In this document: positions 23,226 through 34,049 of the stretch, piece after piece | Position numbering within the stretch: the first letter of the stretch is position 1 | Layout of the letters: the number at the start of each line of letters is the position of its first letter | Assembly: GCA_027257055.1 (NCBI GenBank) | Contig: JAPVLO010001747.1 | Location: 62,001 to 126,000, forward strand | From: Cephalopachus bancanus | Lineage: Eukaryota > Chordata > Mammalia > Primates > Tarsiidae | Reading direction: 5' to 3' | DNA: 64,000 bases | Position numbers and translations under genes: made by a program | Notes under the pieces: model-generated | Seen by the model: the letters and a program-made list of their open reading frames with translations, nothing else | What the model was told of the DNA's origin: nothing | Database searches by the model: none

Positions 23226-23525
23226 GAGCCGGGCTCGGTGGCTCAGCCTGCAATCCCGCGCATTTGGGAGGCTGAGGTGAGTGGATTGCCTGAGCCTGCG
23301 GGTTCGTGACCCGCCTGGGCAGCGAGACATCATCTCTACAATAAATCATATAATCAGCTGGGTGTGGTAGTGCATGCCTGTAATTCCGGCTACTCGGAAA
23401 GCTGAGGCGAAAGGATCGCCGGAGGCCAGCAGGTGAGGCTGCGGTGACCGGGAGTGGCCACTGCACTCCAGTCTGGGCGACCGAGTGAGACTCCAACTCA
23501 AAAAAAGAAAAAAAGAAAAAGAAAA
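23226..23525 (+). mobile_element. Alu (strepsirrhine-type dimer)
   Basis: Same family as the element at 12014: left arm gccgggctcggtggctcag, linker tctctacaataaatc and an A-rich tail with G interruptions (23499-23528). It is nearly identical in layout to the other two plus-strand copies. Confidence 0.9.
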
Positions 23526-23599
23526 AGAAGTGAAAGGTACTTAAATTTGTGTAGTTATTTTACTGAACCATCGAGACAGGGCTCAAAAAACATGTAAAC

Positions 23600-23652
23600 G
23601 TGAGAAAGATACCATAAGTAAGAAAGATACCATAAGAAAGATACCATAAGAA
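23600..23652 (+). repeat. short tandem repeat, about 14-18 bp unit
   Basis: Three copies of agaaagataccataag with slightly different linkers. Confidence 0.7.
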
Positions 23653-24089
23653 CTAGGTGAAAGAAAGGCCCTTATAAATATCTTAGAAGTGGTGGAAATA
23701 AAGTCAAGCAGAAATCTTGACCATTGGAAACAGGAATTGACAAAGACAGAGCCAATGGAAGGACAAAACCTTCTCCAGAGCTTCTCATGAAGCTGAGGCA
23801 GAAGTCCTGGGCCCCCGCCTCTGCCCTACAGGACATCAGTGCATAGTCATACAATGGAGAGAAGCAGGAAAGATGCATCTCAGGGTAGAATTTGGGAGAC
23901 CAGAGAAGGAGAGTAGAACGGAGACTTGACTGTGTCCTAGCATTTCACCCAAGAGTGAAGATTATATTTTTCATTTTTTGCATGAATTGGTGATGATTGC
24001 AGAATTTCTGCACCTAGAGTACCATAAGGGATCACAATGCCCATGAATTTTGATGGAGAAGATGCATCAGAAATAAATGAGCCCATCGG

Positions 24090-24545
24090 CTGAAATTAGA
24101 GAAATAAATGTGCTACATCCATACAATGGAATATTAGTCTATAATAAATGAATGAAATCCTGATAGATGCTGTGATATGGATAAATCTAGAAAAGATGAC
24201 TGTGCTACATGAACAAAGCCAGACCCCAAGGGACATATATTGTGTGATTTCATGTATGTGACACTTTCACAATTGATACTTATGTAAGGACAGAAAGTAT
24301 GGTTGGCTGAAGGTGGATGAAGTGGGAAATATGGTGTGATAGCTAATGGGTGAGATGTTTCTTTTAGGGGGTAATAAGAAAGTTCTGGGGGACATGGTGG
24401 TGCTTGCTTGTAGGCCCTTCTACTTGAGAGACTGAGTTGGGAGAATCCCTTGAGTGCATAAGTTCAAAGTCAGCCTGAGGAAATAGAGAGATCGTGTCTC
24501 ATAAAAAAGAATAGTTCTGGAATTACAGTGTTAAGGGGAGACATC
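24090..24545 (+). mobile_element. old L1 3' end (L1M type) with an inserted Alu-like monomer
   Basis: 24090-24385 follows the conserved 3' ORF2/3' UTR of old mammalian L1s (catacaatggaatattagtc, tattgtgtgatttcatgtat). It is interrupted at 24387-24516 by an Alu-related monomer and resumes with agttctggaattacagtg. The repeated agttctgg on both sides of the monomer is its target duplication. Confidence 0.7.
24387..24516 (+). mobile_element. Alu-related monomer (right-arm type)
   Basis: About 130 bp: ggtggtgcttgcttgtagg, tacttgagagactgagttgg, then an A-rich end. It resembles a free Alu right monomer rather than a dimer and is flanked by agttctgg copies. Confidence 0.6.
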
Positions 24546-24753
24546 TACTTATGAATTTAGCAAAAAATCACTGAATCAATGTAAAATCAATGTAAATAAA
24601 TGAAATATATAGAACACTAATTACATTTCCAAGAAATGCTTTATAGATGCAACCTACCTTCAAATGGTTCAGAAAATGAATGTATTTGTGGTTTTGTATA
24701 CATAGGAATAGACCAATACATATACATATATACACACATAAATATATGCATCA

Positions 24754-24756
<3 letters not shown>

Positions 24757-24790
<34 letters not shown>
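24757..24790 (+). repeat. (TA)n microsatellite with a CA/GA-rich edge
   Basis: An uninterrupted TA run of about 30 bp, followed by short CA and GA runs. Confidence 0.95.
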
Positions 24791-24791
<1 letters not shown>

Positions 24792-24994
24792 GCACACATA
24801 TAGAGAGAGAGTGAGCGCGACTAACAAGCATATGGAAAAATGTTAAACATAGGTGGATCTGCGATAGACTATGCAGACGTTTGTTACACAACTTTTTTCA
24901 ATACTTTTTAAGCAAGGAAGCATTTTTAAATGAAATAAAATAAGTTAATGAGAGCCTGAGATTAGAAGGGAGAGGACTGAGTGAACTCACCAGA

Positions 24995-25034
24995 GGTTTT
25001 GGTTGCACCTCCCTATGACCATTGTACCACTGTG
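24995..25034 (-). promoter_or_regulatory. V-lambda RSS of the IGLV2 relic
   Basis: Minus strand: heptamer CACAGTG (25028-25034, consensus) and nonamer ACCAAAACC (24995-25003, one change from consensus). The spacer between them is 24 bp, one longer than the standard 23. Confidence 0.75.
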
Positions 25035-25243
25035 GAAGGTGTTACTGCCTGCATATGAACTGCAGTAATAATCAGCCTCATCCTCATTCTGGAGGAAAGA
25101 GATGGCCAGGGAGGCCATGTTGCCAGACTCTGCCAGAGAAGCGATCAGGGACTCCTGAGGGTCAAGTATTCACATCATAAATCAGGGGCTTGAGGTCTGT
25201 GCCTGGGTGCTGTTTGTACCAGGAGACATCATTACAACCCTTA
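25035..25243 (-). pseudogene. IGLV2 group pseudogene, 5'-truncated
   Basis: A minus-strand V-lambda piece beginning in CDR1. It reads NDVSWYKQHPGTDLKPLIYD, then VNT, a TGA stop, [10 protein letters not shown], a 2-bp deletion that shifts the frame, then [24 protein letters not shown] in the next frame. The motifs [22 protein letters not shown] and SSYAGSN are those of human IGLV2 genes. Framework 1, leader and promoter are absent: upstream of 25243 the sequence is unrelated, so the 5' half was lost by deletion or replaced by other DNA. Confidence 0.88.
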
Positions 25244-26620
25244 TAGAATAATGTTTATTGGAGCATGGCAGATTTGGATTCTCTTCCTAATACCTGTAGA
25301 GGTGTTCAAGGGGAAGCAGCTCCTGGGACATCTTGACTTCATGGGAAGAAACACAGGACTACTCTCCCCAAACCCAGGCCTTCATTACTTCTGGTGGCTT
25401 CAGATGCAGGATCCCAAGATCCAGAAAACTGAGTCACTGTTGACACTTCCTCCTCTGTTTTTCCTTCTTCCTTCGGGTTTTCCCTCCCAGCTCAGGACCA
25501 GGACCCTGAACCCTTGTAGTCCATTCCATGTTCCTTTCCTGCAGGAAAGAATGTGTTATCGGCCACAACATGTGTCCATATGTACCTTCTAAGCACCTGC
25601 TTGTTTTTTCCTGAAGCATCTTCCCACAGGTTTGGTAAACATGCGGCAGCTCATGGCCCAAAGCTGAGGAAACATTATCCATTAGAGGACTCCCGCAACA
25701 GTCTCAGGCAGGATGAAAAAAGGGATGAGAAGATGAGCTGGGGTTTTGTGCAATAAAATTACAAAAACAGGGAGCACTCACTAGGTTTGTGAACAACCAA
25801 CTGAAGAGTAAGGAGTGAAATATAATGTTTGAGGATTTGAGAAATGGTAACTGGGCTTAGGACTGACATCAGAGTCAGCTCCAAGGATCTGTCATCAGGC
25901 TTATTCATCTATCACACTGGGACATGGGATTTTCCATCATACTGCCTTGTTGGACACTGAAACTAACTCAGCTCAGAGTATGCCCCTTTCCAAGGCAAAG
26001 CCTTCCCCATCCACAGAGAGGTGCTTGACCAAGAGTTTTGGGGGTTTCTTTGTTTGTTTGTTTGTTTGTTTGTTTGTTTTTCAGCTTGAGAAGGGTCTTC
26101 AGTAAGACTCTTGTCAAGGTTACTGATTTTTCCCATATTGGAAATGGACATGTCCTCTCAGAAGACAGATTGGGAGTTCTACGAGTGTGAATGTTCTGAG
26201 GTCACTAATTTAGTGCTATTTCTTATATTACATGGCAGAAATTTTCAAGGGCACAGAAAAATGACCCCAACCGAGGGATAGAGGAGCTTGGTGGTGGTTT
26301 CAGGGACTGGGGTGAGGAATTGTGTGGTGTGGGGAGGTGATAGTTTATTTTATTTTTTAAAGGAAAATTTATTGAAATATATTCTTTTTAATATTAAAAA
26401 ACCAATAAGATATAAGCATTGTGTATATATATATGTACATATCGCAGTGACAAAAAAATGTATACAAAGTTTATGCGATGTTATATATGCATTAATTTTA
26501 GTTCACCATAATCAGAAGTGTCCATGTGCTGGAGGTAACCACTTTGAGCACCTCTTGTAATTGCAGAAGCCAAACGTGACTTGTATTAATCTTTTGTTAC
26601 CAGTATATATTGAGTATTAC
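25244..26620. other. unassigned spacer
   Basis: No gene was recognised. It contains a (TTTG)n run at 26048-26080. The open stretch 25251-25592 has no recognisable domain and overlaps an open stretch on the other strand. Confidence 0.4.
26048..26080 (+). repeat. (TTTG)n microsatellite
   Basis: About eight TTTG units. Confidence 0.95.
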
Positions 26621-26624
26621 AATT

Positions 26625-28370
26625 TTTTTTCCTCTTTTAATTTTTATTTTAAAATTGTGGGGTACAATTCAGGGTTAGGTATAAAAATATTAATTGTGCA
26701 TTCATGTTGATGAGATGTGCCAGCCCTTCCCCAGGCAGGTATCAACTACTGTCAATCCCACCATCCCACCCCACCCCCACAGTTTCCTGCTACTGTCAAC
26801 CCTTTTCTTATAGTATTATGGCAGTTGTTCAAGGTCCACTTATGAGTTTGATACTCAGCTCTTTGTTTGTGTGAGAGATCACTCAGTATTATAAACTCTA
26901 ATTCCACCCAGGTTGCGGCGAGGTTCATGATTTTGTTCTTTATGACTGTGTAATAGTCCATTGTGTATACATATCACATTTTTTTAATCCAGTCCTCTTT
27001 TGATAGGAAGCACAGTTGGTTCCATGTTCTTGCTATTGTGAACAATGCTGTGATAAACATATGTGTGCAGGTATCTTTTTAAAAGAGTGATTTAAGTTCT
27101 TCTAAGTTTATTCCCAGTAGGGGGATTGTGGGGTCATATGGGAGATTGATTTTTATAACTTGTAGGAATCACCACACTGATTTCCACAGAGGCTATACTA
27201 GTTTACACTCCCACCAACAGTGTAGAAGTGTTCCCTTTTCGCCACTTCCTCTCCAGAATCTGTTATTTTTTTAGCTACAGATGATGGTCATTCTGACTGG
27301 AATTAGGTGGTATCTCAGTGGAGTTTTAATTTGCATCTCCTTGGTGACTAGTGAGGCTGAACATTTTTTCATGTATCTGTTGGCTGCTCATATTTCTTCT
27401 TTTGTTAAGTGCCTATTCATATCTTTTATGCATTTGGTAATGGGACTGTTTGTTTTTTCTTTTCATCACATTTGAGTTCCCTGCAGATCCTTGATGTTAG
27501 GCCTTTGTCAAACTTGGAGTTGGCAAATACATTTTCCCAGTCTGTGGGCTGTCTTCCTGCTCTCTTGATGGTCTCTTTGGCTTTCCAGAAGCTTGTCAGG
27601 TTGATAGGAATCCCACTTGTTTATCTTCTCTCTTATGGCATGGGCACTTGGGCTATTAATCAGAAATTGGTTGCCAGTTCCAATTTCCATAAGGCTGCCT
27701 CCTGCTTTAGGTTCTTCTAGTTTGAGGTATTACATTTAAGTCTCTGATACATTTACAGTTGATTTTTGTGTATGAGAATAGGTAGGGGACTTGTTTTAGT
27801 CTTCTGCATGTGGTCAGCCAGTTTTCTCAGCATCATTTCTGAATAGGTTCTCCTCTCCTCAGTTGTTGGTGGTGGAAGCTTTGTCAAAGATGAGTTGGTT
27901 GAGAAATTGTGGTTCTGCTCCTAGAATCTCAATTCTGTTCCATTGGCCTAATGCCTGTTATTGTACCAATACCATACTATTCTGATGATTGTAGCATTAT
28001 AATAAACTTTAAAGTCTGGGACTGGGATACCACCTGCTTTTTTTTTCCTGAAGATTGTGTTGGCTAATCTTGGTCTTTTATGTTTCCATATGAATTTCCG
28101 CATTGTTTTTTCTAGGTCTGCGAAGAATGTTGCTAGTAATTTGATGGTTATTGAGTTAAATCTGTAGATCGCCTTCAGTAAAATGCACATCTTAACAATG
28201 TTGATTCTTCCAATCCATGAACATGGAATATTTTTCCACATGTTTGTGTCATCTTTGATTTCTTTGAGCAGTGTTTTCTAATTTTCATTGTAAAGGTCTT
28301 TCACATATCTGGTTAGGAAGATGCCAAGGTATTTCATTTTTTTGTGGCTATTGTGAATGAAATTGTGTTT
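26625..28370 (-). mobile_element. L1, 5'-truncated (ORF2 C-terminal part and 3' UTR)
   Basis: On the minus strand this is the last 1.7 kb of an L1. ORF2 pieces include the block [22 protein letters not shown] (28030-28140) and the C-terminal conserved region, then a 3' UTR ending near 26625. Its 5' truncated end touches the T-rich tail of the next minus-strand L1 at 28372, so the two lie head-to-tail. Confidence 0.88.
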
Positions 28371-31300
28371 TTTGTTTTTTTATAATCAATATTTTTTATG
28401 ATATTGTGGGGTACAGTTAAGGGTTAGGTATACAAATACGTTTCATTCAGGCACCCTTGTTGATAAGAGGAGTTTACCCATCCCCAGACAGATATTTACT
28501 ACCGTTAATCCCATCTCCCTCCCCTGCCCCATAGTCTCCCACTACTGTCAGTCATTTTCTTTTAGTATTACATTGGATGTTCAAGATCCACTATATGAGT
28601 GAGAACATGCGATACTCGAATCTTTGTTTCTCTGAGAGGTCACTCAGTATTATAGACTCTAGTTCCATCGAGGTTGCTGCGAAATTCATGATTTTGTTCT
28701 TTTTTATGGCTGCATAGTATTCCATCGTGTATATGTACCATATTTTTTTAATCCAGTCCTCTTATGATGGACAGCATGGTTGCTTCCAGGTTCTTGCTAT
28801 TGTGAACAATGCTGGAATAAACATACATGTGCAGGTATCTTTTTTAACAGAGTGATTTGAGTTCTTCAAGATATATTCCCAGTAGGGGGATTGGGGGATC
28901 ATATGGGAGGTTGATATTTAGAGCTTTTAGGAATCACCACACTGTTTTCCACAGAGGTTGCACTTGTTTACACTCCCACCAAGAGTGTACAAGTATTCCC
29001 TTTTCACCACACCCTCTCCAGCAGCTGTTATTTTTTGAGTTGTTAATAATTGCCATTCTGACTGGAGTTAGGTGGTATCTCAGTGTGGTTTTGATTTGCA
29101 TCTCCCTGATGATTAGTAAGGTTGAACATTTCTTCATGTGTCTGTTGGCTGCTTGGATGTCTTCCTTTGTGAAGTGTCTGTTCATATCTTTTGCCCATTT
29201 TATAATGGGGTTGTTTTTTTTTCTTTTCAGCACATTTGAGTTCCTTGTAGATCCAGGATGTTAAGCCTTTGTCAGACCTGGTGTTGGCAAATACTTTTTC
29301 CCAGTCTATAGGCTGTCTCCCTGCTCTCTTGATGGTTGCTTTGGCTTTGCAGAAGCTTGTCAGTTTAATAAGTTCCCACTTGTCTATCTTCTCTCTTATG
29401 ACCTGTGGGGTTTGAGTTTTGTTCAGGAATTGGATGCCAGTTCCGATTTCCATGAGGGTATGTCCTTCATTTTCTAAGGTTCTTAAGGTTTGAGGTTTTA
29501 CAGTTAGGTGTCTGATCCATTTGGAGTTAATGTTTGTGCTGATTGTGTTTATTTCTACGTTTTCTCTTTCTTGATCATTCTTGTTAGGGGCCCATCAGTC
29601 TTGTTAATTCTTTCAAAAAACAAATTTTTTGTTTTGTTGATGTTTTCTATAATATTTTTTTCTTTCATGTCCTGCTTTTGGGCAATTATTTGTGTGATTT
29701 GGATCCTTCTACTAAAGTTAGGGTTTTAGTGGTCTTCTCTTTCTAACTTCCTTAGGTGATCTGGTAGGCTCTCTACTTATAATCTTTCCATTTTCTTGAT
29801 GTGTGCTCATAGAGATATTAATTCCCCGCTTAGAACTCATTTGTTTCCAGGAATCTTTCAATTTCTTCTCTGATTTCAGTGTTGACCCATTGGTTGTTCA
29901 GCATCATGCTGTTTAGTGTCCATTCTTTGTGGGCTTTGGGGAAATGTTGATTTTGATATTTATTTTTGTTCCACTGTGGTCTGAGAATGTGAATGGCAAG
30001 ATTTCAACCTTTGGAACTTGTTTATACTTGATTTATGGCCAAGGATATGATTGATTTTACAGTATGTTCCAAGTGATGATGAGTAGACTGCATATTCTGC
30101 TGTTATTGGGTGGAATAATGTGTAGGTATCTACTATATCCATTTGGTCAAGTGTCAATTTTAGGTTCTGGATCCCCTTCTTGATTTGTTGCCTCAGTGAT
30201 CTCTCTAGGGCTGTCAGTGGGCTATTCAAGACCCCTGCTATGATAGTGTTAGAGTCAATCTCTCTCTTTTTTTTTTTTTTGGTTTATTTAGGAGTTGCTT
30301 TATAAATGCTGGTGGTGCTGTGTTGGGTGCATATATGTTTAAGATGGATATGTCTTATTGATTGATAGAATCTTTTATCATTATATATTGTCCTTTTGCA
30401 TCTTTTAAAATTTTTGATAGACTAAAGGTTGTTTTGTCTGATATTAGGATTGCAACTCCTGCCTTCTTTTGTGATCCATTTGCCTGAAAACTCATTTTCC
30501 ATCCTTGAATGTTGAGTCTATGTGCATCCCTTGTAGTGACATGAGTCTCCTGGATGCAGCAAATAATGGGGTCATGGTTTCCTATCCAGTTCACCATTCT
30601 GTGTCTTTTCAGTGGTGCATTTAGTCCATTCACATTCAGGCTGATTATTGGAATGTGATTGCTTGTCCCTGTCATGAGGTACTTACAAAGTTTTTTCTTT
30701 GCTTGTTTGTTTTCTTTTGGCTTTCAGGTTAATGTATGTGTGTGTCTTCAAGTTTCTTGTTGCACTGTATTCTCTGTTGATTCTGTGTTCTGCTGTTCTC
30801 TTGGGAAGTGTGTAGTGATTCCTTTTTTTCTTTCTTCTGTGCTTAATACCTTTTAAAGTGTCTCCTGTAGAGCTGGTCTGGAAGCTGCAGAATCTCTTAG
30901 GGATTGGATGTCTGGGAAGGATTTTAATTTTCCATCACTGATGAAGCTGAGCCTTGCTGAATAGGAAATCCTTGGATGAAATTTCTTTTCTTTGAGGACT
31001 TTGAATATAGGCTTCCAGTCCCTTCTGACTTGCAGTGTTTCTGTTGATCAGTCTCCTGCTATTCTGATTGGTTTTCCCCAGTAGGTAGTCTGACCTTTCC
31101 TCTGGCTGCCTTTAGGATTTTTTTCTTTTGTGCTTACTTTTTATAATCAAATTACTATGTGTCTTGGGGTTGGTCTTCTCACTTGATGTCTTGTGGGGGT
31201 TCTCTGTATCTCTTGTGCTTGACTGGTCACATCTCTGGTGAGATAGGGAAAGTTTTCTTGGATTACCTCCTGGAATACTTGTTCCAAGTTGTTCTAATTT

Positions 31301-32133
31301 TCCATTTCTTCTTCTGGAATACCAATAGGGGTAGATTTGGCCTCTTGATATAATCACATATCTCTTGTAGGCTTTGTTCTTTCTTTCTGAGTCTTTTTCC
31401 TATGTTTTTTAAAGATAGGGTTAATTTTATGTTCTGGTCTTCAAGTTCTCAGATTCTTTCTTCAGCTATATTAATTCTGCTTTCCATGCTTGTCATCTTG
31501 TTATTCATTTCCTGGATGAAACATTTTATTGCCAGAATCTCTGTCACAACTCTTTAAGTGTTGCATCTTGTCTTTCTTGAGTCTTATTCACTGTTTCAAA
31601 CCATTCCCTGATCCCTGTCATATTCTGGGGCCAGTCATTAGTGACTTCCATTGTTTGGGCACCAAGACTTGTGATCTCAGGAGTTTTGTCTTTGGTAGAC
31701 TCGAAATTGCCTGAGGTCTTTCTTTGATTTTTCCTCATTTGTGACAGATCTCTTGTTTTGTTGTTTCTATTTAGTTCTGCTATTCTGTGTCAGTGGGAGG
31801 GGCTTTCCCTTCTGATGTTTGCTCAGTCCTGTATTCTTCCCTGATATGGGCTCTGGATTTGTTCTGCTTTGAAATGGAATGGTGAATGGAAAGCTTTGCT
31901 GTCTCTTGTAGGTTTTGAAATCTGAGTGAAATAGGGGATGGGGTGTTAGGAGTCAGATGCTACTTGCAAATTAAAATGTTCACTTATTGTGATATGTTCT
32001 CCCTGAGATCCACTCCGCATCACCACTCTATATAATGATGCAAAGCAGAAACCATCCCACACTACAAAACAATCTGCAATAACAACAAAATGAGACAAAA
32101 CAAATGACAACAACAGAAAAACTCCAAGAAAAC

Positions 32134-32134
32134 T

Positions 32135-32176
<42 letters not shown>
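32134..32176 (+). repeat. (CA)n microsatellite
   Basis: About 20 uninterrupted CA units, just upstream of the Alu insertion. Confidence 0.97.
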
Positions 32177-32181
<5 letters not shown>

Positions 32182-32221
32182 ACAAAGTGAATAGAGAAGA
32201 AAGATTAAAAGAACAAAAGGG

Positions 32222-32510
32222 AGCCAGGCTCGGTGGCTCAGCCTGTAATCCTGTGCCTTTGGGAGGCTGAGGAGAGTGGATTGCCTGAGCCCGTGGGTTC
32301 AAGAACCGCCTGGGCTGCGAGACCTCATCTCTACAATAAATCAAAAAATCAGCTGGGCGTGGTAGTGCATGCCTGTAATTCCGGCTACTCAGTAGGCTGA
32401 GGCGGAAGGATCGCCGGAGCCCAGCAGGTCGACGCTGTGGTGACCAGGAGCGGCCACTGCACTCCAGTCTGGGCGACAGAGTGAGACTCCAACTCAAAAA
32501 AAAAAAAAAA
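32222..32510 (+). mobile_element. Alu (strepsirrhine-type dimer)
   Basis: Left arm gccaggctcggtggctcag, linker tctctacaataaatc, long pure poly-A tail. A perfect 15-bp target duplication (aaaagaacaaaaggg) lies at 32207-32221 and 32511-32525. The pure tail and perfect duplication point to a fairly recent insertion into the 5' UTR of the minus-strand L1. Confidence 0.93.
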
Positions 32511-34049
32511 AAAAGAACAAAAGGGGGATAATAAGAAAAATGAGGAAAAATAGGAGGGGATTCAGGTGGAATAATCACACACATATTGACCCACCCCTTA
32601 AATTGTAAAAATGAATATTAAAAGCCCCAGAAGAACATAAGAGCAAAAAACAACAAAAAAATCAAAAAATGAACCCTCAGTCATTCACATGCACACATAA
32701 ACAGAGAATAACAAATAAAAGCAGAAATAAATGGGGAAAGAAAAGAAAAAAAATTAAGGAGGCGATTCAGGTCAAAGCCTCACATAAACATTCATGCACA
32801 CAGAAAAAATATTTTTAAAAGAGATGAACTAGCAAACAGTCAGAAAATTTTTTAAATTAAAAAATAATTGAAAATTTAAAAAACAAAACAGAACAAAGCA
32901 AAAACAAAGACAAAAAAAACCTGTCTTCTTCTGGCAGGCTCTGTAATTGTTCCTCTAATCAGATATCTGCTGCAGAGCCACCTCTTTCACTCTCTCCTCA
33001 GGGAATGAAGCAGGGAAAGAGAAGGGGCAGTGGAGGTGAGTGGAGGTGCAGTCCTCCCTTCCCTTTCTCATATGGTCAGGGAGATCTATGTTGAGAATGT
33101 ACAGGAACAGTCTCTTCCCCAGGTATGTACTCCCCCACTTACCTCAGCCAGGCCTATCCTGGAATGGGGTTCTCCTATTGTGACTGATGTCCAGGCTCCA
33201 TCTGGGTATGGCCTTCTCAGTCGTAGCCCAGCTATGTGGGTCTAAAATTCAGAGGACTGCTGGGGAGGAGGGGGTTTGTGTCAGCCCAAACTCACCACTA
33301 ATCTCTTTGGCTTTCTTCCTCGTCCTTTTCTGGCCACACACTTTGTCCCATGGCCAGATGAGGGTAGGGGATGGAGTGCCTGGAACAGCATGCTCCAGGT
33401 CCCTCTGATGTTTATGCTCTCGGGATATTTCCTTTGGATCACAATACAGCCCTGAGTAGTTGATCTGCTATTCGTAGGTTCAGATCTCTGAGCTCCATCT
33501 GCAGCCCCTTCCAGCACCGTGTTGAGTCTCTCTTCTACTTTATTGGTAAGTAAGCACCTGGAGCAATAGCTTCTGGTGTCACTTAGGCAACAAGTTGGAG
33601 GCTGGGGAGTACTGGGTGGAAAAATGCAAATCTCTGCCTGGAAAATGATTGTGATGGGTGGCTCCCCACCAGGCATATATTTCTCTCTCCAGATTCCCCC
33701 AATGCTCTCTCTCCAAAAATCAAATTGTGTGCTCCAGCGAGTCTGGTATGCCAGGTTATAGCACTAGGTGACAGGTGCTGGCAATCAGCTAGATTCAGCA
33801 GGCTTTTCTCAGATGCATTTCCACAGGCAGCAAATGTTTCTGTGGCAATCTTGGGACCTGAGCTCTAACTTCAGGATAGGGGGGAGGCCTGCAGTCATTC
33901 TCAAAGGGGGGACGTGGGTGAATGCAGCCAAGTATCCCCTCAGATGGACTTTCATGTTCCCACCATCTCCCGCCTACTCACACAGAGTCTTTATTGTCAC
34001 TTACCTCCATGGAGATATTTACAGCCCGACCTGTTGGCTGCCATCTTAA

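Larger units (their letters stand above)
28372..34048 (-). mobile_element. L1 with 5' end and 3' end but an internal ORF2 deletion
   Basis: The minus-strand 5' UTR begins near 34048 with a gccatctt (AAGATGGC) motif. ORF1 remains lie about 30720-31760. The ORF2 endonuclease domain lies at 29960-30680 (IISLNVNGLNAPLKRHRM near 30630), and the C-terminal domain and 3' UTR at 28372-29500. The RT domain and adjoining part (about 2 kb) are missing near 29520-29570, where the linker to the C-terminal part is abrupt. Both ORFs carry frameshifts. The 5' UTR is interrupted by an Alu (32222-32510) and holds a (CA)n run. Confidence 0.82.

Noticed and set aside
23600..23652. Regular short repeats considered as a CRISPR array
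   Set aside because: Only three units with no real spacers, in mammalian DNA. It is a simple tandem repeat.
32177..32584. 135-codon minus-strand open stretch
   Set aside because: It is the antisense of the Alu at 32222-32510; the same open pattern recurs in the Alus at 12014 and 23226.
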